Positions 24,201-32,914 of a DNA stretch of 64,000 nucleotides are shown here, piece after piece; within the stretch, counting starts at the first letter, position 1; each line of letters begins with the position of its first letter. Origin of the DNA: Nectonema munidae. Its lineage: Eukaryota; Nematomorpha; Nectonematoida; Nectonematidae. Both the position numbers and the translations under genes were made by a program. Location of the stretch: NCBI GenBank assembly GCA_030549495.1, contig JAUIRK010000862.1:248001-312000 (forward strand), in the 5' to 3' direction. The notes under the pieces are model-generated. The model had not been told where the DNA came from. It ran no database searches and was given only the letters and a program-made list of their open reading frames with translations.

Positions 24201-27200
24201 AAAGGGTAAAAACTTTTGCCATTTTTGTGGCTAATTTTGATTTCATACCTTATTTTGATAATCATGGTATTTGATGGCATTCTCATTAAATATGGTGCTT
24301 TTTACGTTTCTTTTGATTTAGGGGCGGGATGAAGGTATTTAAGTTTTTTATTTCTTGTTTGAAGGCTAGCTTTTGAAGTTTGAAGTATGCATATGTGTCT
24401 TTTAATGGAAATGATGTTGGAAGTGTTTCTATTTGTAGGTGTTGTAAATTAGTGTCTAACATGATAGCCTGTCACTATTTGCGATACTGTGTTTCTGTGG
24501 TTTGTAATTTTCTTGGAATGCGATGGAAAACGATTCAAATCATCAGTGTATGCAAGAACGTAATTATTTTTAAATTCGAAAATTTTATTTGAACTAGCGA
24601 GGCTATCTTTTAAAATATGAAGAAGAAAACAGGTAAAAAAAGTGTTGATGAAAAAACAACAAATCAGAACCATATGAATAAAATAAAACGAATGCAAAAA
24701 TTTTTATTTTTGATTCAAAAATGAAGTTTTATGTTGACCTGCTTAAATCATTTTTAATGTGAGAACATTCCAAACAAATTCAATAAAATTTTCCTACAAA
24801 AATTGAAGAGAAAACTAAAAATCTTATATTGACGCAACTGATTCTTAAAACGGGAAAGCAGTCACTTTTTTAAAACGTGAAAATACTTTTTTCTTTAATT
24901 AAAGTTTACTTTTGAAATCGTTAATAGATGTGACAAAAGAATACATTCACATCCACTGGCCCTTAAAATGTAAAAGTATCTCCTTGCTTTTTAATTACAC
25001 TCTTTTTTGGTATCTTAAACGCATAGGAATACTTTTTTAAGCCTTTGAAGACCAAAATTTTGAAGATGATTCGTCTGCTTTCTTTTTCTATGAAATTTTA
25101 TATATTCAAAGCAGGCGATTTCATTTCTTGGGACACTGGTGTCCCACTGGTCCTCAAAGGGTTAAGCCATTCATGTTTGTAGGAGTAAAAATGTAAATAT
25201 AAATTTCCGAAGTTAATTTCGCGTGTTTCTTTGAGGCAAACAAATTTGACTGGTCTCAGAAAAAAGCCGATATCAAGAAAATTGGAAGATTTTTTTTCAA
25301 ATAACCTACCTACCTATGTTCACCACAAAATTAATGCTTTCTAATGATGACTTTAATGACAGCCCCTTAATCTCTCATTCCAAGGAGGCGGAATGCCCTT
25401 TCACCCCCTAATATTAAGAGGCTGTCACAAAGTGTTCGCTCTTAATTGTCTAATTTCATTTTCCATTTTACCATCGTGTACCGCTAAATTTAATCACAAC
25501 AATAACTTTGAACAAAATTTTAGATAGTTGAAATTATAAAATTTCAACTTTCTGCTCCTCATCATCATCATCACCGCCCTGCTTTTCCTGGGCGATGTAC
25601 GTCTGCTTTGATGCACATGCGATGAAAAATGAAATTTTTAGCCTAACGCAATTACTTACTTAGCTTGAAGAGTGCAAGAATTTGGTTGCTGACGCGATTC
25701 AATCTGGAATCATCCATGATATGGGATCTGGATCAAATGTTGACTTGGTCGTTGTGACTTTGGATTCTTTGCAGGTTCTGCGACCATTCCGTCAAATTGC
25801 TTCCACCCAAAAATTGTAAGTCTCTTTTTTTATTATAGAATTCGTTGTTCAATTTTTAAAAATAAAATTTCCATATAATTGGCTTCTCGCAAAGCACCAT
25901 ATGAAACTCTTTCTGCATTTTTATCGGAGCTAGACACCAGATTTTGATTCATCTGTATGTTCAAATAGGAACTTTAGTCGCGAGTCAGGTAAAAATGTGT
26001 TTTCTCCGACTTCTGCTATGTAAAAAGACTGGCTAGTGACACTTATAACCCAAATATATGTTAATAAACAGATAAAAAATATTTTTACCTTAGCTAAAAT
26101 ACTACAAATTAAAGAATGTTCTTCTGAATTTAAAAATCAAAAAGGATTTAGAAATGAAAGGAAAGTTTTTTGACTCAATTTCTTGCTTTCTTTTCTCACG
26201 AAAAATTCCACCCGTCCAAAAATGAGTCTTCAACATACTCATGTGAATCAGCATTCCTGCATTTGAGCTTCTTTCTTGAGTAAGGTTGGTTAGATACTCG
26301 GTTTCGTTAATTCATGGAGGAAAGCCTACTTTCTTCATGCCGCAATTGTGTCTTCTCGATGAAAACACCGCACGCTACCCTTACCTTTACCTCCTAAGAA
26401 TAGCACTAAGTAATTGCACACCTAATTGTGAAAAAAATAGGTACTCATTTGCAAAATCGATCCTAATATTTAAATTGTTCTTTGTGATCTTCTTTACTTA
26501 CACATTTAAAATTTTTGTGCGCTTTTATATTTTTTACAGAAAAATTACTCTTGCCTTAACCGGTTATCGACCACACTCGAAAAAATGTCGGCCTTACAAA
26601 AATGTGAATCGCCTGCGTTTATTAATGCTTTTTAATTCTTCTGCTTTATACTAGATATCGTCTGATTATTCTCGTTGTTAACGGGTTAAGAAAGGCCTGT
26701 GCCTATCACTGCTCTATATTATTATTATTAATGCATCATTCATTACCTTCCTTTCGCTTCTTGTTGTAAGAGAAAGTCAGTTAAACATAGTAGTTCGTTA
26801 GTAGAGTATATTGAGGATACTGCATTTAATACTTTTTACTTACAAAAAAGAAGGTGCGTGTGATTTTCATCCTCCAGTATTTTCAGTAGTGATTTTAGTA
26901 CGAGGCCACATTTTTTGGTGAGTAGCGATTCTAAGCAAGATACCGCCGAACTTCAGATTCCGATACGGAAGTGCAATAAGTGATTGATTGATTGATCTTT
27001 TTGTCTTTTATCATCTATATCAGTGATGGCGAACTTATGACACGTGTGCCAAAGGTGGCACGCAAGTCATTGTTTTTTATTACTGAAAGGTCTTTCCATT
27101 AATATTAGATTTAGCAAAAAAATGTATTCTAGTTAAAAATAATTATATCGTAAATCTTGAGACCAATTATTATAAATGGCTGATCGAATGTGTTTAACCC

Positions 27201-29567
27201 ATTTAAGGCCAAGCAAAGCAGACGATATCTAAAAAACGCAGACGATCTATATTCAAAGTCATTGAAAAAGCAGACGAAGATGAAATTACTTATGTTCCAA
27301 AATAGGAACATTGGTCGTAAAAGGGTTAATAATATCTGAAATTGTTTAAATATTCAACTTAATATGGTTTATCAAGTTAACTGTGTAACCCTGAACTCCG
27401 AATCAGCTTACGTTAACTCTGTCTTTAATCATTTTATAACCTGGAGTAATGGATTCTATGATCTGCATAAAATTTGGTGGTTCCCAAACTTTTTCTGACC
27501 GTTACCCACTTTTCATACATGATCCTTGTCTATGGCCCCCACAACAATCATAGCCGGTGAATACCGTGGCTGTCTACTATAGTATCTAACAATTATAATC
27601 ATAAGATTAATTAAAAAGGGCATTTTGCTAAAAGGTGTTTCAAGAATAAGCAAAAACAAATAAGGAAACATAGAAAATCCACTGGATGGAAAAAGTTTGC
27701 TAATCCTACGCTATGCGATTTAATCTTTGAATCTTACAAATTTGATAACATTGTAACAATTAAGTTCTTTAGTTGGGAGACAATTCTACTCAGTGTGAAG
27801 GGTGATGTTGCGAATTATCGACAAGCTTCTTGATTCTTAGTTTTGTTTCACTTAAAGCACAACTTAGGTCATGCTTCACTTCAAGTCTGTTGCGATATTT
27901 CGTTTTAATGTAGAGTAGTTGAGAGAAGGCAGCCTCACAGGAATAAGTTGATGAAAATGGTAGAACTTGGCGAAAAGCTAAGTCACATTAATTTAGATAT
28001 GAAGCTGCCATTGATGACCAAAAAACTGGGAGAGATTCAGTTTCAAACTTCATCTTGGCCCCTGAATTCTCTTGAAGTGTCTACCCGCTAAACTCCTTTG
28101 GTTTTATTTATGCATAGCCTCAGATTATGGCCCCTTAAATTTTGCTTTATGGCCCACAGTTTGGGAACCAATAGATTAGAGTGTAAACCAGAGGTGGGCA
28201 AACTATGGCTCCGGGGCAGCATGCGGCCCTCTAAAGTTTTTAATGCTCATTCACCGTTAGTTTACTATCATTGATGCAAAACATTTTGATCGGCTGAAAC
28301 ATTTTAGATATGTATACTAGACCATCATTGATTAGTTCAAACTACTTTCACCAAAATGGCCCTCTTTTTTCTCCTATTTCAGTTTTTTCAGTTGAGAGTA
28401 TTTTAATTTTTGAAGAACGATGCATTTATTTTTATCATTTTAGGTTTATAATTAAAAAATTTTTATAACAATTTTTTTTAAAAATAAATTTATCTTTGAA
28501 ATTAAAATTTTGATGAAAAAATAATTGCATAAAAGACATTGAATCAATTAAAAAACCCAAAAATTTAACTTTACAATTTCACAAAAACATATCGTTCGTT
28601 TCTTTAAAACTTTGTCTTGCCTATTTTAAATATTGTCCTTTTTAACTTTGCCATGCGGCCTCGTAGGTGTGCATTTTTAGATGCGATCCTTTCACGAAAA
28701 AGTTTTTCACCTCTGGTGTAAATGAAAACCGATGGAGGAAGAAATCATGTTTTTAGCTATGGAAATCAAATTCTAAAGTGTGAAAGTCCTCACAAATCAT
28801 TTTAGGTTAATGAAAGCACCAGGAGTAGCTATTAAGTTTCCTGGATCATCTTACATTTGTGGGCAACTCTTTAAATTCTATTAAATTAGTAAAAAATAAA
28901 CAGACTTCCAGATTAACCAATTCAATTCAACCATTCAGCATTCACATATGAGACAGCAATTAACAAGTTATCTCAATGTTTATAGCAACAGAAGTCTCAT
29001 TAATTTGATAAAAGGATACTTGTTTTCTTGAAATTTTGGCTACAAAGTTAATAATTTATAGACGCCTTTTTTGATGAAATAAGGAGGTACTCATGTTTAA
29101 GAAAATCCTGGCACGTTGGAATAAATAAAGCAATTTATTAAGCCATAAAATATTCGCCTTTTTTCAAATTTTTTAGAAAGATTTATTAGCTGCCAGATTA
29201 ACACGTCATTTATTTAGTATTTAAGGATTTGCCAATCTAATTGAAAATTTGCTTAGTTATATCTGATCAAGTTATAATAAGCCTGCTGCTGAAAGGACTT
29301 TGATATCTATAGCCAAAAATTCGTTGTAACTAACTATTTTTACTCAACTTTACGATTCTAGTCTCCCCCTCTCACCGTTAACATTTCCTTTCATACCTGC
29401 ATTCGTACTTGTTCATATGTACTCATTCTGTCTTCGTTTATTCATGAAATACTTTTATATTAAGACTTAGTGACTACACACCCAAAGTTGGAACGACAGA
29501 AATCTTACCAAAAAAAGCGTATCCTATAAAGTTTGAAATTGTGTCTGAAACTTCTGTAACAACTTAA
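18227..29567 (+). CDS. PSMB7: Proteasome subunit beta type-7 (beta-2, trypsin-like site), seven exons seen
   Basis: Beta-2 is the N-terminal-threonine protease of the 20S core with trypsin-like activity. Exons: (~18227)-18376, 20670-20767, 20880-21023, 21293-21408, 23277-23335, 25664-25815, 29471-29567; every junction keeps frame. The propeptide ends KTG before the mature TTIAAAVFK, so Thr1 is present. Asp17 lies in GADTRATSG and Lys33 in SQKNILK. Later blocks are CGVAADMQ, YQGYLQVYFIVAGVDVNGP, GSGCLAAMAILED and MGSGSNVDL. The mature chain is about 230 residues, normal for the family. The first exon stays open back to 18188 without an ATG; YFNYNTLRNERLL resembles the FSFDNCRRN propeptide motif. 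The true 5' edge and start codon are unresolved and probably on an upstream exon. Confidence 0.93.
18591..18608. repeat. (TG)n microsatellite
   Basis: A pure GT/TG run in beta-2 intron 1. Confidence 0.9.
18688..18983. mobile_element. Foldback/MITE-like inverted-repeat element, 296 bp
   Basis: The left arm begins AAGTAAAATGTCTTTATTCA, and its reverse complement ends the right arm at 18983. Further in, AACTGATCTTCAACTA pairs with TAGTTGAAGATCAGTT, so most of the element could fold on itself. The middle repeats CTCCAATCACA/TGTGATTGGAG-type blocks. There is no coding potential. It lies in intron 1 of the beta-2 gene. The target duplication is unclear and the superfamily unassigned. Confidence 0.8.
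20121..20446. repeat. Near-perfect 326-bp palindrome (long inverted repeat)
   Basis: The outer arm TAAATTGAAAATTATAAAGT is mirrored by ACTTTATAATTTTCAATTTA at the other end. Pairing continues almost unbroken through ACTCTCCTTCTATCCTTCAT to a short centre of TGATGATTGAATTAATTC repeats. Transcribed as part of beta-2 intron 1, it would form a hairpin of about 140 bp. It may be a foldback element; no clear target duplication is visible. Confidence 0.92.
21716..22012. mobile_element. Pogo/Tigger-like MITE, copy 1 (beta-2 intron 4)
   Basis: The left end reads AGCCCTCATTAATCCAGAC and the right end GGATTAAAAGGAAG. The interior shares AAAAGATCA.CATTTTTTG, TATTTGAGTTA, AAATTTG.C.GCAAAATCA and TTTCATTATC with the copy at 33175-33460. 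The termini resemble CAGTCAACCCTCATTAATCC of pogo-type elements. The right terminus is decayed. Confidence 0.75.
22055..22546. mobile_element. Non-autonomous TIR transposon with an 8-bp duplication, 492 bp
   Basis: The flanks carry GTGTAGAT at 22047-22054 and again at 22547-22554. The left terminus CGTGACCTGACATTTGGCCG and the reverse-complemented right terminus GGTATCTGGACATTTGGCCG align without gaps. Each terminus continues as repeated units of the type GGCCGAATGGACATTTAGC. The 8-bp duplication fits hAT-like insertion. It is non-coding and lies in beta-2 intron 4. Confidence 0.85.
23398..24196. mobile_element. TIR element with oligomeric ends (beta-2 intron 5)
   Basis: The left side has GAAAAATTGCCATTGTGGGA and AATTGCCATGGTGAAAAATT. 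The right side has their inverse, AATGGCAATTTTCTCCATGG, then repeated TGGCTATTTTCCCA units. Internally AACTAAGTTCAGA.ATGAAATCAGCAT occurs twice, near 23590 and 23730. The end design resembles the element at 22055. The exact ends and duplication are uncertain. Confidence 0.68.
25037..25165 (-). mobile_element. TTAA miniature element, family C
   Basis: TTAA sits at both ends (25037-25040 and 25162-25165). Read from the right end: TTAA, the 15-mer CCCTTTGAGGACCAG, then the palindromic 18-mer TGGGACACCAGTGTCCCA. The left end repeats GCCTTTGAAGACCA. The interior has TTCGTCTGCTTT and AAAGCAGGCGATTTC, variants of the GCAGACGA motif of families A and B. It lies in beta-2 intron 5. Confidence 0.82.
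26275..26395 (+). repeat. SINE-like repeat, decayed second copy
   Basis: It shares GAGTAAGGTTGGTTAGATACT, GCCGCAATTGTG, GATGAAAACA and ACCTTTACCT with the repeat at 2127. The box B portion is lost. Intron 6 of the beta-2 gene. Confidence 0.6.
26556..26689 (+). mobile_element. TTAA miniature element, family B
   Basis: TTAA is present at both ends. The 15-mer CCGGTTATCGACCAC is followed by a worn palindrome (ACTCGAAAAAATGTCGGC). The right terminus reads GTTAACGGGTTAA, and the interior has GATATCGTCTGATTATTCT. Confidence 0.8.
27021..27110 (+). mobile_element. hAT-type terminus (one end only)
   Basis: CAGTGATGGCGAACTTATGA followed by GTGCCAAAGGTGGCACGC is a typical hAT-family terminus. No partner end was found; the sequence runs into a family A element at 27194. 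The inner limit is a guess. Confidence 0.55.
27194..27329 (+). mobile_element. TTAA miniature element, family A
   Basis: TTAACCCATTTAAGGCCAAG at the left, and ATTGGTCGTAAAAGGGTTAA at the right. The right-end 18-mer is TGTTCCAAAATAGGAACA. It has three interior GCAGACGA motifs (GCAGACGATATC, GCAGACGATC, GCAGACGAAGATG). It is nearly identical to the copies at 57203 and 63477. Confidence 0.88.
27478..28170 (-). mobile_element. hAT element relic with transposase C-terminus
   Basis: Both ends read TGGTTCCCAAACT inward (left plus strand, right minus strand). The minus strand at 27790-28080 encodes a hAT transposase tail: SLPVFWSSMAASYLN, DLAFRQVLPFSSTYSCEAAF, KTKYRNRLEVKHDL and NSQHHPSH, then a stop. 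This is the hATC dimerisation region. One in-frame stop lies before the LPFSSTYSCEAAF block. The BED finger and catalytic core are absent, so it is an internally deleted, non-autonomous relic. The outer CAG of the termini is lost and I saw no clear 8-bp duplication. Confidence 0.85.
28189..28715. mobile_element. hAT-type MITE, 527 bp, with 8-bp target duplication
   Basis: The terminus CAGAGGTGGGCAAACT faces a right end reading CAGAGGTGAAAAACT on the minus strand. The flanks are GTGTAAAC (28181-28188) and GTGTAAAT (28716-28723), matching at 7 of 8 bases. Non-coding; beta-2 intron 6. Confidence 0.87.
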
Positions 29568-29579
29568 ACCCAATGTCAA

Positions 29580-29585
29580 AATAAA
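29580..29585 (+). terminator. Polyadenylation signal of the beta-2 gene
   Basis: AATAAA, 13 bases after the beta-2 stop codon. Confidence 0.65.
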
Positions 29586-29963
29586 GCTTTTTAAAATCTT
29601 TTCACTTATGCATTCAAATATTGGCATCATTTATCTCGCCGAGGAGATTATTCAACTTCTAAATAATTTTCAGTTGCGGACTTCATTCAAGCCTACGTAA
29701 AGGTAGGATTTTTTTGATTACCTTTTGTTATTTTGCATGTTTTATCTCGTTTTAAATCTTGGCCTATGATCAAAAATATTGCTTTTATTGTTCACTCCTC
29801 TCCCATTTATTAAAATATCTACTTCTATGCTCTTCCCTGTTGGAAGCTCTTGCTCCTTAAATTCTTGGCAAAATAAGGCATGTGTATCTTAAATCAACCA
29901 AAACACTTCTAATACTCTTAATTCTAAAGACATTGAGAATAAGAAATCGTATACAATTAATAA

Positions 29964-30150
29964 GGGCGCCGGTGGCATGGTGATTACACCTCAGTGATTT
30001 AATTCCAAAGGTCTTGGGTTCGATTCCCAATTTATCTGATATATTCCTTGTTGTTTAATAATCTGATTGACGTCAGAAAGGGCATCCGGTCAAGATATTC
30101 ACCACACTCCTTTAAAAAAACGTGTACAAATGTGTGTGTGTGTGAAGTAC
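29964..30150 (+). repeat. tRNA-derived SINE-like repeat with LINE-type tail
   Basis: GGTGGCATGGTGATTACACC (box A-like) and GGTTCGATTCC at 30017-30027 (box B) have tRNA-like spacing. The tail GTCAGAAAGGGCATCCGGTC resembles the GTCAGGAAGGGCATCCGG block found near the 3' end of RTE-type LINEs and their SINE partners. It also contains a short (TG)n run near 30130. Confidence 0.65.
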
Positions 30151-30990
30151 GTCTAACCCCATGGATTTTGGAACAAAGGATGTTGTACAAAGTTTTTTTA
30201 ATTATACATTTGAAACGTGAAAAACGCACATTTTAAGGCCGAGTTTTAGAAAGTTTATGAAAAATATTTTTAAAATAATGCTTCCTGAAAACAACCCGAT
30301 ACAACGTAAGAAATCTTGACTTATTTCTTTTGAGAAGTCAGAATCTGTGTTGCACATGTGTTAACTATGAGCGAAGGTTATTGCTACATTTGAACCGGAG
30401 ACTATTCAATATCTAAGCAAAGCATATAGGTATCTTTCTTTTGCATATATCAAATAGTGCTATTTTGACACTTTTTTCTTGAAAGTGATCCAGATTGTTG
30501 CTCCAAACCAGTGTTTATAGAAATTGCTGCCCTTCGATGACCAATGTGACATCCGCGTCGCAAAAAATGAAAGTCGTCTTTCTGAATTTACAGAATTTCA
30601 TTGAAAAAGAAGACAGATTTAAAAGTATACTCCTCAATAGCCAGATAGTTATTTATGTGTATGTATAAACGGTTAAATTTGATCAAGGATCTCTGTCAAT
30701 GATGTAACACTAGCTTTCATTTATAAAATCGACAGTTATAACAAATTCAATCTAAAAAATTTTTAAAAAACACTTAACAAATTTTTTTTTATAAAAACTT
30801 TTTTTTTTGATTTTGATCATGGGTCTTTTTAACAGTTCCTTTAAAAGTAGCAAATTTTCTTATAAATCCGGTTATAACAAAATGTGATTATGAGGAATAC
30901 ATTTTTGAAAGAAAAGTTCGGTTCTTGTCTAAATAGATAATTTTATTAAAATTAATTTTAATTTTAAGTCTAAATTTAATTTTAATTTTA

Positions 30991-31129
30991 TTAACTGGTT
31001 ATCGACCACAGTCGACATATGTCGACTTTACAAAAATAAAATCGTCTGCTTTTATCAATGCTCTTTAATACAAATTTTTTGCCTTACATTAGATATTGTC
31101 TGATTATATTCTGGTGGTTAATGAGTTAA
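30991..31129 (+). mobile_element. TTAA miniature element, family B, best-preserved palindrome
   Basis: TTAA, the 15-mer CTGGTTATCGACCAC, then the perfect 18-bp palindrome AGTCGACATATGTCGACT. The interior includes AAAATCGTCTGCTTTTAT and GATATTGTCTGATTATATT; the right end is GGTTAATGAGTTAA. Confidence 0.87.
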
Positions 31130-31529
31130 TATAAAGAAATTGTTGACAAAATATAATATAAAATTTACGATGCGTTATTATATCAATTTGTAAAGCAGTT
31201 CTTGATACAAAAAAGACCATATTTACTCCTGAATCGTCCAGATTTTTGAAAACAAAATAGTCTAACCTAATTTCTCCATGCCACATCAACATGAGAAAAA
31301 AAAATATTTTTTTTGGTGTACTTAGAAAAAAATATAAAAGTTATTTTTTTCAACTGCGCACCTCAATATTAGTTCCATTTTATAAAAAAATCAACATTTC
31401 AAAATTTCATTAATGTTTAGAGGTCGCCATAAAGTCTTTTGTATCATTATATACACAATAAGAAAAGAAAAAAAATGTAAGACAACGTTTTATTATTTTT
31501 AATAAAAAAATTTTAAGTTTCAACATATT

Positions 31530-31812
31530 TCATTTTAAAGACGGATAGTTTTTGCAATGTTCTAAAACATTTTGGGTCAAAAACTGAAGTTGTTCATCTT
31601 CAATAGTGAGTTTTTTGTTTAGTTCTTTTACTAATGCAATCGCTTTTTCTGCATGATCGTTTACGACTGGTAAAGGCATAACTATTTCTTTTGCTTTCAA
31701 ACACCATGCATCGGGGTCAGTTTCCAGGAATGCCGGTAAGTTCATTGGCTCAAAAAAATTATATGTACTTTCATCAAAAAAAGATAATCCAACTAATTCT
31801 TCAGAAAGATAC
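31530..31812 (-). pseudogene. Coding fragment of an unclassified repeat-borne protein
   Basis: The minus-strand frame reads YLSEELVGLSFFDESTYNFF, then NLPAFLETDPDAW and VVNDHAEKAIALVKELNKKL, ending PSLK and a stop. I recall the spacing of SEELVGLSFFD and VVNDHAE(K/R)...DE.Q.QFL as the tail of large, repetitive, unnamed proteins in arthropod and cnidarian genomes, possibly element-encoded. That is family memory, not a search. Only this tail is visible; a stop directly precedes it and no start or splice donor partner was found. Confidence 0.55.
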
Positions 31813-31881
31813 TATAAATGATTGGCAAACTTTTGTTGTTATTTGGTAATTAATCATATTTTGCATTAAAATTTTTATTAT

Positions 31882-32085
31882 CTTTAACAGACCTAGATCA
31901 CGGGGGTACCGATGATATTTAACAGGACCTAGAATCACCGGGATACCAATGATCTTTAACAGCACCTAGAATCACTGTACCAATGATCTTTAACTGGACC
32001 TATAATCATGAGGGCTTCCTAGAATCACAGGGTACCAATGATCTTTAACTGTACCTAGAATCACGAGGACCTAGAATCTAATGTC
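31882..32085 (+). repeat. Minisatellite, unit about 36 bp
   Basis: About five imperfect copies of a unit like ACCTAGAATCAC, GGGTACCAATGATCTTTAAC in tandem. Units vary in length by loss or gain of GGG and GAGG blocks. Confidence 0.85.
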
Positions 32086-32718
32086 TCGAGTGAAGCGAGG
32101 GATAAATTTCTTCATAATAACGACATTTTAGTAAAAACCTACGATGCATTGAGGAAAAAAATTTCTTTAACAAATTGCGACTTTTTGTCCAAACTTTCTC
32201 CTCATACTTCAGGATGGAAGGATATTACACAAATTGTTACTAATCTGAAGGTTTTCATTGGCACAGCCAAACGAGAACTAAATTTGACAACTAATTTTAA
32301 TTCAATCGTTAAATCATGAGGAGAAGACAAACAACCCCTTTTCCAAGTAGCAGAGTAGTAAAGAAAATTATTTGTTTATCCAAATAAAAAGACTTCTAGC
32401 TAATTTTTAGTATTTCTTTTAATTAGAAATGCTGATTTTCTTTAAGTCGAAATTAAAGCCGTGTGTTCTCCCTTTTGAAATGGTTATACTTTTTTCTAAA
32501 GATCTGATTCATCTTAGTATGCGTTGTGGTATTAAAACTAGATTTAGTTGAAGTTTTCTTGTTGGATTTTATCCACAAAAACCCATCTGGTTTTTCTTGG
32601 TCTGGTGAAATTAGCATCATGGTCGCGAGACACTTGTTCTAGGTTTGCTACTGAATGAAGTTAAATTCAAAAAAATGATTTTCCTTGTAACTCAGATTAT
32701 TATTATAGGATTATTCAA

Positions 32719-32724
32719 TTTATT
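32719..32724 (-). terminator. Polyadenylation signal of glutamine synthetase
   Basis: AATAAA on the minus strand, 190 bases beyond the glutamine synthetase stop. Confidence 0.5.
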
Positions 32725-32914
32725 GAGATTAATAAAGATAAGGAATTTGGGGTAATGAATAATATAATCATAAAACAGTAAAGGCAACTTTTCAAAAGAG
32801 TGAGTTGATTGATACAATGATATATGGTGGTGAATAGATAAATCGTAATAGATACAGAAAACATGTGTGGTGATGATTTTAGGGACTAGACCGTTTGTTG
32901 GGATATCATCATCA

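Noticed and set aside
31882-32085. CRISPR-like array of regular repeats
   Set aside because: Units are directly adjacent without unique spacers, and the window is clearly eukaryotic; it is a minisatellite.
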